Positions 7,514 to 15,678 of a stretch of 35,015 bases of DNA are shown piece by piece. Below the pieces are notes generated by a model, which did no database searches, was not told the origin of the DNA, and saw only the letters and a list, made by a program, of their open reading frames with translations. The first letter of the stretch is position 1, and each line of letters starts with the position of its first letter. The stretch spans positions 1 through 35,015 of the forward strand of contig JALTHG010000023.1 in NCBI GenBank assembly GCA_027004715.1, in the 5' to 3' direction. Source of the stretch: Deltaproteobacteria bacterium (lineage in GTDB: Bacteria; Desulfobacterota; Dissulfuribacteria; Dissulfuribacterales; UBA3076). A program made the translations under genes and the position numbers.

Positions 7514-7630
7514 TTGCAAAAGGGATTAAGGTCTTATCACTGGATTTGTATGATATTCCTGGCCAAGATAGGCCTGGATATGTTCTGGCTCTGGAGAAAG
7601 AAGAGGTTAGACAGGGTACATAGATCGTAA
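7514..7630 (+). CDS. putative 38-residue small membrane protein
   Basis: A perfect AAGGAGG (7502-7508) sits 5 bases before TTG 7514, which opens a 38-codon frame ending at TAA 7628-7630. The product begins MQKGLRSYHWICMIFLAKIG, continues LDMFWLWRKKRLDRVHRS, and has one hydrophobic stretch (about residues 8-27) followed by a strongly basic tail, as in single-pass small membrane proteins with the C-terminus in the cytoplasm. I recognise no family. It lies directly upstream of a mobile element and then HPr, so it may be co-transcribed with the PTS genes or act as a leader peptide. The strong binding site and the membrane-like pattern are the evidence; homologues were not searched. Confidence 0.5.
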   Translation: MQKGLRSYHWICMIFLAKIGLDMFWLWRKKRLDRVHRS

Positions 7631-7704
7631 GTAAGTGTTCACATCTCTATCAGACACTCTGGCTTAATCTGCACCGGGTTCAACAGGGGGATGTGAAGGG
7701 TTAC
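7631..7704. mobile_element. IS66-like MITE, copy 6, upstream of HPr
   Basis: The ends are GTAAGTGTTCACAT (7631-7644) and ATGTGAAGGGTTAC (7691-7704), with the core reduced to CAGACACTCTGGCTTAATCTG and CACCGGGTTCAACAGG. It begins immediately after the stop of the 38-residue ORF and ends 10 bases before the HPr start codon, so it occupies the place where the HPr ribosome-binding site would normally be. Flanking octamers do not match. Confidence 0.75.
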
Positions 7705-7714
7705 ATCCAGAGTC

Positions 7715-7987
7715 ATGAGGTATGAAGCTACAGTAACTATAAATAACAGGCTAGGGCTTCATGCCCGTCCAGCCTTCCGTTTTACACAACTGGCAAATGA
7801 ATTTGATTCAGATATATGGCTCACAAAAGGTAAAAAGGTAGTAGATGGGAAAAACATACTTGATGTCTTGACTCTCGCCTGTCCCCATGGGAGCGTCTTG
7901 AAGATCGTAGCAGATGGACCAGATGCAGACCAGGCAGTGTCAAGACTTAAGGCCTTGGTAGAGAGCCGCTTTGGCGAACTGGATTAG
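7715..7987 (+). CDS. ptsH: HPr family phosphocarrier protein
   Basis: This 90-residue HPr passes phosphate from Enzyme I to downstream acceptors in the phosphotransferase system. The active-site motif NRLGLHARPA places the phosphorylated histidine at residue 16. The regulatory serine of Gram-positive-type HPr (Ser46 in GKSIM) is Asn47 here (VDGKNILDV), so control by HPr kinase at that site is not possible. ATG 7715 is preceded by a mobile element and lacks a canonical binding site; AGGGGG and GAAGGG within the element are 14-24 bases away. Enzyme I follows 2 bases downstream. No Enzyme II genes are in the window. Confidence 0.9.
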   Translation: MRYEATVTINNRLGLHARPAFRFTQLANEFDSDIWLTKGKKVVDGKNILDVLTLACPHGSVLKIVADGPDADQAVSRLKALVESRFGELD

Positions 7988-7989
7988 TT

Positions 7990-9810
7990 ATGAACTCACA
8001 AGAAAAAGAGGCGTCATTGATCTTAAAGGGAGTGGGGGCCTCACCTGGGATTGGCATTGGGCCTGCCTTTCTGTTTGATAACCTCAAGATAAAAGTCTTG
8101 AAGAAGCAGATTGGAGAGGGTGAAATAGAACAGGAAAAGAGGCGTTTTGTAAGGGCTGTTTGTGATGCAGAAAAACAAATAAATCAGCTACTTATAGAGA
8201 TTCCCGATGAATTGAGAAGACATTCAGGGATCTTTAAGACCCATCTCCTGATGCTCAGGGACCCAATGGTCTATGACAGGACCTTAAAGCTCATCTCTGA
8301 TGAAAGGATCAATGCAGAGTGGGCCCTCAGTAAGATATTGGACCATGTAAGAAGACTCTTTGCCCAGATAAAAGATCAGTACATCAGAGAGAGAATTGAA
8401 GACCTGGAGTATGTGGTACGCAGGATCCAAAACCTCTTATCTGGAAACCCGTCAATGGACTTCAGCCAGTTAGAAAAGCCTGTAGTACTCGTGGCCCACG
8501 ACCTGTCTCCTGCCGATACGATCCAGATGAGTAAGGGAAAGGTCTTGGCATTTGTTACAGATGTGGGAAGCCGAACCTCTCATACAGCGATCCTGGGAAG
8601 GTCTCTTGGGCTTCCGGCAGTGGTAGGTACAGGAGATGCCATGTCCTCTATAGCTTCTGGTGAGTCTCTGATCGTAGATGGCCTGGCCGGTAATGTGATA
8701 GTAAATCCAGACAGCAGGCTTTTAAAGGTCTACAGGGACAAACAGCAACACTATATACGCTATCAACTGGAAGTAATCCAGCACAGCAACTTTCCTGCAG
8801 AGACCCTGGATGGCTTCAGGGTAAAAATCAAGGCCAACATAGAGTTCCTTGAAGAGATCCCATCTGTCATACAACACGGTGCAGAAGGAGTGGGTCTCTA
8901 TCGCAGTGAGTACCTATATCTGGCCCACAGGGACCTGCCTGGTGATGAAGAGCTCTTTCATACCTATAAGGAGGTGGCAGAGCGCCTGTCTCCCTATCCG
9001 GCAACTATACGTACCCTGGATATCGGCGGAGACAAATTTATCTCATCGGTCTCTCTAGGCGATGAGATCAATCCAGCCCTCGGGCTGAGGGCAATTCGGC
9101 TATGTCTAAAGGAATCTGAGCTCTTTCGTGCACAGTTAAAGGCAATACTCAGGGCCAGTGCATATGGAAATGTAAAGATACTATTTCCACTTATATCTGG
9201 AAAATCAGAGATAGTGGAAGTCAGGAGGCATCTAGAACAGGCCAAAGAGGAACTGCGGAGAGGTGGCATTCCCTTTGACGAGGGCATCAATATTGGGATC
9301 ATGATAGAGGTACCTACGGCAGTAGTCATGGCAGATTCCCTGGCCAGGGAAGTGGACTTTTTTAGCATAGGGACAAATGACCTCATCCAGTATTCCCTGG
9401 CGATCGATAGAGTAAACGAATATGTTGCACATCTCTATGAGCCCCTACATCCTGGGGTCTTGAGGATGATACAGCGTACTGTAATGGCGGCCCACGAGGC
9501 AGGCATTGAGGCAGCAATGTGTGGAGAGATGGCCGGAGAGGCGATGTATCTACCTGTACTCTTAGGTATAGGTATAGATGAACTGAGCATGAATTGCCTT
9601 GCTATACCAAAGATCAAACGCATGATCCGGCAGACCAGGCAGGAGGACTGCAGATCTCTGGCCCAGAGACTCCTTGAGGCCTCTACTGCCTACGAGATAA
9701 GAAAGGAGCTCCTGGAGTTTCTTGTATCCAACTTTCCAGAAGATTTTGACTCGACCCAGGGGATGTATCCAGACTTTGCAGGTAGAGATGTCTACCCATT
9801 AAATTCCTGA
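7990..9810 (+). CDS. ptsI: phosphoenolpyruvate--protein phosphotransferase (Enzyme I)
   Basis: Enzyme I takes phosphate from PEP onto its own His and hands it to HPr. The 606-residue protein has the N-terminal HPr-binding region, the phosphohistidine motif GSRTSHTAILGRSLGLPAVV (His198), and the C-terminal PEP-binding barrel with RTLDIGGDK, IGIMIEVPTAVVMAD, FFSIGTNDLIQYSLAIDR and the MCGEMAGE segment. There is no GAF domain, so it is Enzyme I and not the nitrogen-type PtsP. It is coupled to HPr (2-base gap), and its stop overlaps the hemW start. With no sugar permease nearby, the pair may have a regulatory or kinase-cascade role. Confidence 0.93.
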   Translation: MNSQEKEASLILKGVGASPGIGIGPAFLFDNLKIKVLKKQIGEGEIEQEKRRFVRAVCDAEKQINQLLIEIPDELRRHSGIFKTHLLMLRDPMVYDRTLKLISDERINAEWALSKILDHVRRLFAQIKDQYIRERIEDLEYVVRRIQNLLSGNPSMDFSQLEKPVVLVAHDLSPADTIQMSKGKVLAFVTDVGSRTSHTAILGRSLGLPAVVGTGDAMSSIASGESLIVDGLAGNVIVNPDSRLLKVYRDKQQHYIRYQLEVIQHSNFPAETLDGFRVKIKANIEFLEEIPSVIQHGAEGVGLYRSEYLYLAHRDLPGDEELFHTYKEVAERLSPYPATIRTLDIGGDKFISSVSLGDEINPALGLRAIRLCLKESELFRAQLKAILRASAYGNVKILFPLISGKSEIVEVRRHLEQAKEELRRGGIPFDEGINIGIMIEVPTAVVMADSLAREVDFFSIGTNDLIQYSLAIDRVNEYVAHLYEPLHPGVLRMIQRTVMAAHEAGIEAAMCGEMAGEAMYLPVLLGIGIDELSMNCLAIPKIKRMIRQTRQEDCRSLAQRLLEASTAYEIRKELLEFLVSNFPEDFDSTQGMYPDFAGRDVYPLNS

Positions 9811-10940
9811 TGGCAGGCCTCTATATACATATCCCTTTTTGTAAGACAAAGTGTCCTTATTGCGATTTTGTTTCAGGTCCATTTCCTGTTGAGATACAGA
9901 AGAGGTATGTAGGTGCCCTTTTGAGGGAGATAGAGACCACATCTCAGGAGGCAGAGGCCTCCTGCTTTGATACCCTCTATATAGGCGGTGGGACCCCCAC
10001 GGTGTTACCCGTAGAGTGGCTTGTCTCTATCTTGGAGAAGACCTTTGATCTATTTTCGTGGTCAGATATCCATCCAGAGGTCACCATTGAGGCCAATCCA
10101 GGGTCTGTAACAGAGAGGGGGCTCAGAGAGTTAAGGGCCGCTGGAGTAAATAGGATCAGCCTTGGCGTCCAGTCTCTCTCGCCTGGGGGCCTGAAGGTAC
10201 TGGGAAGGAGCCATAGTGTATCTGATAGCCTATCTGCCTACAGATATGCCCGTGAGGTCGGTTTTCCTCTAGTGAGTTTAGACCTGATCTATGGCCTGCC
10301 TGGCCAGGACGTTGAAGGGTGGCATAAAGACCTTGAGGGGGCTATATCCCTGGGGCCAGATCATATATCCTGTTATGAGCTCACTGTGGAGGGAGATACA
10401 CCCCTAAAGAGGGCCGTGCTCAGGGGAGAGGTAGTGCTTCCAGACGAAGAGACTGTCCTTGAGATGACAGACCTCACTGAGGACTTGCTTGCCAGAAATG
10501 GATATAGACAGTATGAGATCTCAAACTTTGCCATTCCTGGAAGGGAATGCAGACACAATATCAACTATTGGGAAAATGGTGCCTATCTGGGTCTGGGCTG
10601 TTCGGCCGTATCTTTTTTGCCTCCATACAGAGAGAGGAATATCAGGGACATCTTTGGATATATAGAATCAGTGAGAGACACTGGAAGGGCCATTGAGGAA
10701 CAAGAAGTCCTTGACACAGAGGCCAGATTTAGAGAATCAGTGACCCTTGCCCTTCGTCTTATAAGAGGTATATCATTGCCTGAGTTTAGTGAGAAGTGGA
10801 GATATGACCCTATCATATACTATGGAGACACGCTCAAGGTACTGCTGGCCAGGGGATTACTTGCCCTGGAAGATCAGCACCTCTTTCTTACCAGAGAGGG
10901 GAGACGCCTGGCCAATGTAGTCCTGAGTGAACTTGTATAA
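9810..10940 (+). CDS. hemW: radical SAM heme chaperone HemW
   Basis: This is a radical SAM protein of the HemN/HemW group. It has the iron-sulfur motif CKTKCPYCDF (Cys at about residues 10, 14 and 17), the following IGGGTPTVLP glycine motif, NRISLGVQSL and the SLDLIYGLPGQ strand. Length 376 residues matches HemW; the N-terminal extension and the second SAM-site features of true HemN coproporphyrinogen dehydrogenase are absent. HemW binds heme and delivers it to respiratory proteins. The start ATG overlaps the Enzyme I stop (TGATG). Confidence 0.88.
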   Translation: MAGLYIHIPFCKTKCPYCDFVSGPFPVEIQKRYVGALLREIETTSQEAEASCFDTLYIGGGTPTVLPVEWLVSILEKTFDLFSWSDIHPEVTIEANPGSVTERGLRELRAAGVNRISLGVQSLSPGGLKVLGRSHSVSDSLSAYRYAREVGFPLVSLDLIYGLPGQDVEGWHKDLEGAISLGPDHISCYELTVEGDTPLKRAVLRGEVVLPDEETVLEMTDLTEDLLARNGYRQYEISNFAIPGRECRHNINYWENGAYLGLGCSAVSFLPPYRERNIRDIFGYIESVRDTGRAIEEQEVLDTEARFRESVTLALRLIRGISLPEFSEKWRYDPIIYYGDTLKVLLARGLLALEDQHLFLTREGRRLANVVLSELV

Positions 10941-10975
10941 AGGGTAACCGCAATTACTGATAAGGAGTATAAGCT

Positions 10976-11725
10976 ATGTCTAAGGGGCCTGAAACCTATA
11001 TTGATCGATCCAGACAGTTAAGAGATGAGGACACTTTTTGTTTTTCCTGTAGACCAGATAGGAGCTGTTTTACTGCATGCTGTTATGACTTGAATCTCTT
11101 ACTCATGCCTTATGATATACTCCGGATCAAGAACCGCCTGGGCATGAAATCAGGCGATTTTATAAAACAGTATACCAACATATATGTTGGACAGGGCTCA
11201 GGGCTCCCTGTAATATCGCTCAAGATGGACAAGTTCCACTTCAACTGTCCATTTTTGGAAAAGGGAAAGGGATGTAAGATCTATGAAGATCGACCTGGTG
11301 CATGCCGCACTTATCCCCTTGTCAGGATGGCCTTGCGAAGCAGAGACAGAGAGGGAGTAGAGGAATTTTATTATATCATTAAGGAACCTGGCTGTGAAGG
11401 ATTCGAGAATGGAAAGAGGTGGACTGTCAGAGAGTGGATAGATAGTCAGGGTATTGCTCCCTATAATGAGATGAACGACATCTTTGGAGAGCTCTTGCAG
11501 GCAAAGACCGAGCTAGGCATACCCTATCTCAATGCAGACCAGATCAATACCTTTTATCTGGGGTGCTATGATATAGATGCCTTTCGCCAATATTTCCTGG
11601 AAGGCCCCTGCCTTGAACGCTGTATGGAGTCTGAAGACCTGATAGAGAGAGTCTCCCAGGACGAAGTTGCCCTGCTCAAATATGGCATGCGTTGGGTCAA
11701 GAAAAAACTCTTTCAGGTAGATTAA
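10976..11725 (+). CDS. YkgJ family cysteine cluster protein
   Basis: This 249-residue protein has the YkgJ (CxxCxxxCC-type) cysteine cluster: CFSCRPDRSCFTACC near residues 21-36, then CPFLEKGKGCKIYEDRPGAC (about 88-107), followed by RTYPL. The conserved cysteines are expected to bind zinc or an iron-sulfur cluster. Extra cysteines occur at the C-terminus (CLERCM). The function of the family is unknown. AAGGAG lies 9 bases before ATG 10976. It sits between hemW and purD with short spacers, so it is probably co-transcribed. Confidence 0.85.
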   Translation: MSKGPETYIDRSRQLRDEDTFCFSCRPDRSCFTACCYDLNLLLMPYDILRIKNRLGMKSGDFIKQYTNIYVGQGSGLPVISLKMDKFHFNCPFLEKGKGCKIYEDRPGACRTYPLVRMALRSRDREGVEEFYYIIKEPGCEGFENGKRWTVREWIDSQGIAPYNEMNDIFGELLQAKTELGIPYLNADQINTFYLGCYDIDAFRQYFLEGPCLERCMESEDLIERVSQDEVALLKYGMRWVKKKLFQVD

Positions 11726-11742
11726 GGGGAGGGTTAGAGATT

Positions 11743-13524
11743 ATGGACAAAAAGAAGGTATTAGTTATAGGCTCTGGAGGACGTGAGCATGCACTCTGCT
11801 GGAAACTGTCATCTAGTCCAGAGGTCTCTGAGGTATTCTGTGCACCTGGAAATGCCGGTATTGCCCAACATGCCGTCTGTGTGCACTTGAGGCCTTCTGA
11901 CATCGATGACCTTATATCTTATGTAAAGAGGGAAGGGATTGACCTCACAGTAGTAGGCCCTGAGGCCCCTCTGGCACAGGGCATTGCAGACAGGTTCAGG
12001 GCAGAAGGCCTTGCGCTATTTGGACCCTCCAGGGCGGCTGCCAGGATTGAGGCAAGCAAGGTATTTACCAAGGACCTGCTCACCGAGGCCGGCATCCCTA
12101 CAGGGTCTTATAGGGTCTTTACTGAACCAGTATCTGCCTTTGACTTTATCAAAGATGAAGTCGGAGTACCTGTGGTATTAAAGGCAGATGGGTTGGCAGC
12201 AGGCAAGGGAGTAATCGTTGCCCATAACCTGGAGGAGGCAAAAGAGGCAATAGAGCTTATCCTCTGCAAAAAGGTATTTGGTGAGGCAGGCAATCGCCTG
12301 ATAGTAGAAGAATTTATTGCTGGAGAAGAGGCATCCTTTATGGTTGTAACAGATGGTAAGACAGTCCTTCCCCTTGCCACGTCACAAGATCACAAGCCAA
12401 TATTTGATGGGGACAGGGGACCCAATACCGGCGGCATGGGTGCCTATTCACCTGCCCCAGTGATAGACAGGGTCTTGTTTGACAATATCATGGAGACCAT
12501 CATGAGGCCTGCGGTAGAGGCCATGTCCAGGGCAGGGAGGCCCTATCAGGGTGTACTCTATGGTGGTCTGATGATCAGACATGGCCGTCCAAAGGTCCTG
12601 GAATTCAACTGTCGCTTTGGCGATCCTGAGGCCCAACCGATCCTGATGCGCCTCCAGACAGACCTGATGGAGATATTTGAGGCAACCATCGAGGGGAGAC
12701 TGAATGAAGTGGAGCTTGTCTGGGATCCCAGGCCCGCTGTCTGTGTGGTCTTGGCCTCCAGGGGCTATCCTGGAAAATACGAGACAGGAAAGGTCATCCA
12801 TGGTCTAGAAGGGGTATCTGAGATGGAAGACGTAATGGTCTTCCACGCAGGAACAGCCAGGGATGGAGATCAATTCGTAACCTCTGGGGGGAGGGTCCTG
12901 GGAGTGACGGCACTTGGAGAGACTATCCCCAAGGCAATAGGGCTTGCCTATGAGGCAGCTGGAAAGATCTCCTGGACAGGTATGTACTATAGGAAAGATA
13001 TTGGCCAAAAGGCCCTCAGACATGGATCTGTCACAGGCACCTCACCCAGGGTGGGTATTGTCATAGGGAGCCCTGGTGATAGAGAGGTAATGCAGACCTG
13101 TAAGGATGTGCTGGATGCATTTGGGGTCCCCTGTGAGATGACGATCAGGTCTGCCCATCGCTCTCCAGGGCTCACTGAATCCTATGCCAGAGAGGCAGAG
13201 GCCAGGGGTATAAAGGTCTTGATAGCCGGCGCCGGGATGGCTGCACACCTGGCCGGTACGCTGGCTGCACACACCATTTTACCCGTGATAGGTGTACCGA
13301 TGAATAACTCGGCCCTGAGCGGACTCGACTCCCTGTTCTCTATGGCCCAGATGCCTTCAGGTGTCCCTGTTGCAACTATGGCAATAGGCAAGGCCGGGGC
13401 AAAGAATGCCGCCATGCTCGCCCTCCAGATCCTTGCGCTCCAGGACCAAGTCCTGGCAGAGAAGCTGAAAAGGTACAGAGAGGCCCAGGTGAGAGAGATA
13501 GAGGCACTCAATAGAGGACTTTGA
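11743..13524 (+). CDS. purD-purE: fused PurD-PurE (GAR synthetase / N5-CAIR mutase)
   Basis: This single 593-residue frame holds two purine enzymes. Residues 1 to about 424 are phosphoribosylamine-glycine ligase, with VLVIGSGGREHALCWKL, the ATP-grasp strand LKADGLAAGKGVIVA, GPNTGGMGAYSPAPV and EFNCRFGDPEAQP. After a linker of about ten residues (RHGSVTGTS), residues 436-593 are a complete class I PurE with VGIVIGSPGD, the SAHRSP catalytic loop and AGAGMAAHLAGTLAAHT. Class I PurE needs the carboxylate made by PurK, which is not here. I start at ATG 11743, preceded by AAGGGGAGGG. The two steps are not consecutive in the pathway, so the fusion more likely ensures equal amounts than channelling. 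Confidence 0.93.
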   Translation: MDKKKVLVIGSGGREHALCWKLSSSPEVSEVFCAPGNAGIAQHAVCVHLRPSDIDDLISYVKREGIDLTVVGPEAPLAQGIADRFRAEGLALFGPSRAAARIEASKVFTKDLLTEAGIPTGSYRVFTEPVSAFDFIKDEVGVPVVLKADGLAAGKGVIVAHNLEEAKEAIELILCKKVFGEAGNRLIVEEFIAGEEASFMVVTDGKTVLPLATSQDHKPIFDGDRGPNTGGMGAYSPAPVIDRVLFDNIMETIMRPAVEAMSRAGRPYQGVLYGGLMIRHGRPKVLEFNCRFGDPEAQPILMRLQTDLMEIFEATIEGRLNEVELVWDPRPAVCVVLASRGYPGKYETGKVIHGLEGVSEMEDVMVFHAGTARDGDQFVTSGGRVLGVTALGETIPKAIGLAYEAAGKISWTGMYYRKDIGQKALRHGSVTGTSPRVGIVIGSPGDREVMQTCKDVLDAFGVPCEMTIRSAHRSPGLTESYAREAEARGIKVLIAGAGMAAHLAGTLAAHTILPVIGVPMNNSALSGLDSLFSMAQMPSGVPVATMAIGKAGAKNAAMLALQILALQDQVLAEKLKRYREAQVREIEALNRGL

Positions 13525-13532
13525 GGGGTCTG

Positions 13533-14144
13533 ATGTCTATGGCCTTTTCTCCTCCTGATCCTATCCTGATAGAGCAGGCCACAGAGATAATAAGGGGAGG
13601 CGGGGTAGTGGCCTTTCCCAGTGAGACCAGCTATGGGCTTGCGGCATCAATAAGACATATCCATGCACTCGAACAGATCTATGCCATAAAGAGGCGGGCA
13701 AGAAACAAACCCCTCCTGGTCCTTATCTCAGATCCCTCACAACTTGACCTCCTGGTCAGCCAGATACCATCAATAGCACCCAGTTTGATCAGGCGTTTTT
13801 GGCCAGGACCCTTGACTCTTCTCTTCCCTGCCAGACCTGGACTGCCCTGGCCACTCTGTGGAGATACAAAAAAGGTAGGAATACGCATCTCTAGCCATCC
13901 ATGGGCCCAGGCACTGGTAAGGGCCTTGGGAGACCCCATGACGGCAACCAGTGCAAACCTGTCTGGCCATCCCCCTGGCTGTACGGCCAGGGAGGTCTTA
14001 GATCAGTTGCGATCTCCAGGGCCTGACTATATATTAGATGGTGGTCTTACATCAGGGGGTGCTCCATCCACTATATTAGACATATCCATCTCCCCACCCC
14101 ATATCGTAAGGAAAGGGGCTATCGATCCAACACTATGTAAATAG
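13533..14144 (+). CDS. tsaC: L-threonylcarbamoyladenylate synthase
   Basis: TsaC/Sua5-family enzymes make threonylcarbamoyl-AMP for the t6A modification at tRNA position 37. The YrdC fold is clear: GGGVVAFPSETSYGLAA (about residues 23-39), IKRRARNKPLLVLI with the KxR...K binding residues, FWPGPLTLLFPAR and MTATSANLSG. At 203 residues there is no Sua5 C-terminal domain, so it is the short TsaC type. ATG 13533 follows GAGGGG by 4 bases; ATG 13539 is an alternative. The partner TsaE is also in the window (26519-26998). Confidence 0.88.
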   Translation: MSMAFSPPDPILIEQATEIIRGGGVVAFPSETSYGLAASIRHIHALEQIYAIKRRARNKPLLVLISDPSQLDLLVSQIPSIAPSLIRRFWPGPLTLLFPARPGLPWPLCGDTKKVGIRISSHPWAQALVRALGDPMTATSANLSGHPPGCTAREVLDQLRSPGPDYILDGGLTSGGAPSTILDISISPPHIVRKGAIDPTLCK

Positions 14145-14155
14145 TGACAGATATC

Positions 14156-14184
14156 TTGTGTCTTGTTGTAATTTATAGTATAAA
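14156..14184 (+). promoter_or_regulatory. candidate promoter for the PEBP gene
   Basis: TTGTGT (14156-14161), a 17-base spacer and TATAAA (14179-14184) form a plausible sigma-70 promoter in an A+T-rich gap between tsaC and the next gene. The -10 box matches consensus at five of six positions, the -35 at three. Confidence 0.4.
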
Positions 14185-14274
14185 ATAGTCTTTAAGAGAT
14201 AGATGTCTTGGCCGATCTCCATGCATGGCTGCAGACAGGCCTTGCATGGGAGTCAGGCCATAAGGTTATTAGAT

Positions 14275-14823
14275 ATGTCATCAAGGTTATTTATCTGGTC
14301 CCTGATTTTTATCTCTTTTATAGGTCCCTGTGACCTCTGTGCAAAGGATGCAACTATGATTCTATCTTCTACTGCCTTTTCAAATGGCTCCAGGATACCT
14401 GTCCTCTATACGCGGCCAGCAGTAGGAGGCAAAGACATCTCACCTCCTCTTAACTGGTCTAAGCCGCCTGATGGCTCTAAATCTCTGGCCCTCTCTGTAG
14501 TAGATGTCCACCCAGTGGCCAGGAACTGGGTCCACTGGATCGTAATCAATATTCCAGTAGAGGTAAGAGGGCTCAAAGAAGGGGCATCTGGAAAGTCCAT
14601 GCCACAGAATTCTAGAGAACTCATCAATTCCTTTGGTAAACCAGGCTATGGTGGACCACAACCCCCACCAGGGACAGGTGAGCATCCATATATCTTTACT
14701 CTCTATGCACTGGATGTAAAAGAGCTCGATCTGCCTGTGGACGTCGATCTGTCACACTTTCTCCATGCCATTCAAGGCCATATAGTGGCAGAGTCCAGTC
14801 TGACAGGCTATTTTGGTCGTTGA
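14275..14823 (+). CDS. secreted YbhB/YbcL (PEBP) family protein
   Basis: This bacterial phosphatidylethanolamine-binding-protein homologue (Raf kinase inhibitor-like fold) is about 182 residues from ATG 14275. It begins with a signal peptide (MSSRLFIWSLIFISFIGPC, with a probable cleavage after about residue 23). The PEBP signatures follow: DISPPLNWSKPPDGSKSLAL, VHWIVINIP, then GYGGPQPPPGTGEHPYIFTL. ATG 14275 has AAGG 9 bases upstream; an upstream ATG 14203 would hide the signal peptide. It probably acts outside the cytoplasm. The ligand is unknown; no bacterial signalling role should be assumed from the eukaryotic name. Confidence 0.85.
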   Translation: MSSRLFIWSLIFISFIGPCDLCAKDATMILSSTAFSNGSRIPVLYTRPAVGGKDISPPLNWSKPPDGSKSLALSVVDVHPVARNWVHWIVINIPVEVRGLKEGASGKSMPQNSRELINSFGKPGYGGPQPPPGTGEHPYIFTLYALDVKELDLPVDVDLSHFLHAIQGHIVAESSLTGYFGR

Positions 14824-14900
14824 CTTAGGTATTTTCCAAAATAGAGTGAGATATCAGTTATGGCGGATAGTCTCCCCTACAGATTTCTGGAGATGCTCTC

Positions 14901-15665
14901 TTGAGCCCTAAACGTCCTCCTTTTGTCCTTACAGACAACCGATCCTTTAGAACACACCTTTCAGAGCTAGGCCCAGGAGACACTGTCATTGGATTACTGA
15001 ACATCAAACCCACAGAAGAGGTCCTGTTTCTGGACCTTGTGGAACGTGGTGTCCGCCTGTTTCCTCCAGCGCTTGCCCAGCAACTCAGCAGGTCAAAGTG
15101 TCTACAGGCCATGGTCTACAGGGACTGGATGCTTCCCAATACCTTTGTAGCCAGAGACCGCTATGATATGATCAGGCATATATGTATCTATGGTCATGAG
15201 GGGATAGGGGCCGTAGTTACCAAACAAAATCGCCTCAACTGTGGTCTAGGCATACATGTATGGTTGTCAATTGAGGAGGTCTATAACCATGTCTGTTTTG
15301 GCTCCCTGAGCTATCCCTTTGTCGTGCAGCCACTGGTAGAGGACGTGACAGATGTGAGGGTCATAATAATAGGAGACTACTCAGAGGCCTATTGGCGCCA
15401 TAATCCAGACTCCTTCAGAAATAACATCTATTTTGGTGGGGACAGTGGTGAATATGAACTCTCATCTGCACAACAGGAGCTCTGCCAAGAGGTCATGGAG
15501 CGAGGGAAATTCCCATATGCACACCTGGACCTCATGGTTACTAGAGATGGGAGAACTTATCTTGCAGAGATAAACCTTAGAGGTGGACTCAAGGGGGCCA
15601 AGATCTCAGGAGAGGAATATCGCAGGCGTATAGAGGCCATAGAGAGGTCTTTTTTACACCCTTGA
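14901..15665 (+). CDS. ATP-grasp protein, RimK-like
   Basis: This 254-residue protein resembles the RimK/glutathione synthetase ATP-grasp ligases. It has a pre-ATP-grasp region (residues 1-60), the lid region VVTKQNRLNCGLGIHVWLS, a central YPFVVQPLVEDVTDVRVIII and the metal-binding C-terminal YAHLDLMVTRDGRTYLAEIN. The final catalytic strand ends in Glu and Asn (LAEINLRGG), as in active ATP-grasp enzymes. The likely start is TTG 14901, 8 bases after GGAG; an ATG at 14893 is in another frame and stops at once. The substrate is unknown. It is convergent with the next gene, the two stops lying in one palindrome. Confidence 0.75.
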   Translation: MSPKRPPFVLTDNRSFRTHLSELGPGDTVIGLLNIKPTEEVLFLDLVERGVRLFPPALAQQLSRSKCLQAMVYRDWMLPNTFVARDRYDMIRHICIYGHEGIGAVVTKQNRLNCGLGIHVWLSIEEVYNHVCFGSLSYPFVVQPLVEDVTDVRVIIIGDYSEAYWRHNPDSFRNNIYFGGDSGEYELSSAQQELCQEVMERGKFPYAHLDLMVTRDGRTYLAEINLRGGLKGAKISGEEYRRRIEAIERSFLHP

Positions 15666-15678
15666 CACTTATGTCAAG
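15661..15678. other. palindrome spanning two convergent stop codons
   Basis: CTTGACA (15661-15667), a four-base loop and TGTCAAG (15672-15678) form a perfect 7-bp stem. The TGA of the plus-strand ATP-grasp gene and the TGA of the minus-strand gene both lie in it. There is no T tract on either side, so a terminator function is possible but not supported. Confidence 0.5.

Noticed and set aside
13000-13050. PurD-PurE fusion as a frameshift artefact
   Set aside because: Both domains share one frame, with complete motifs and a plausible linker; nothing suggests a lost stop, though reads were not available.
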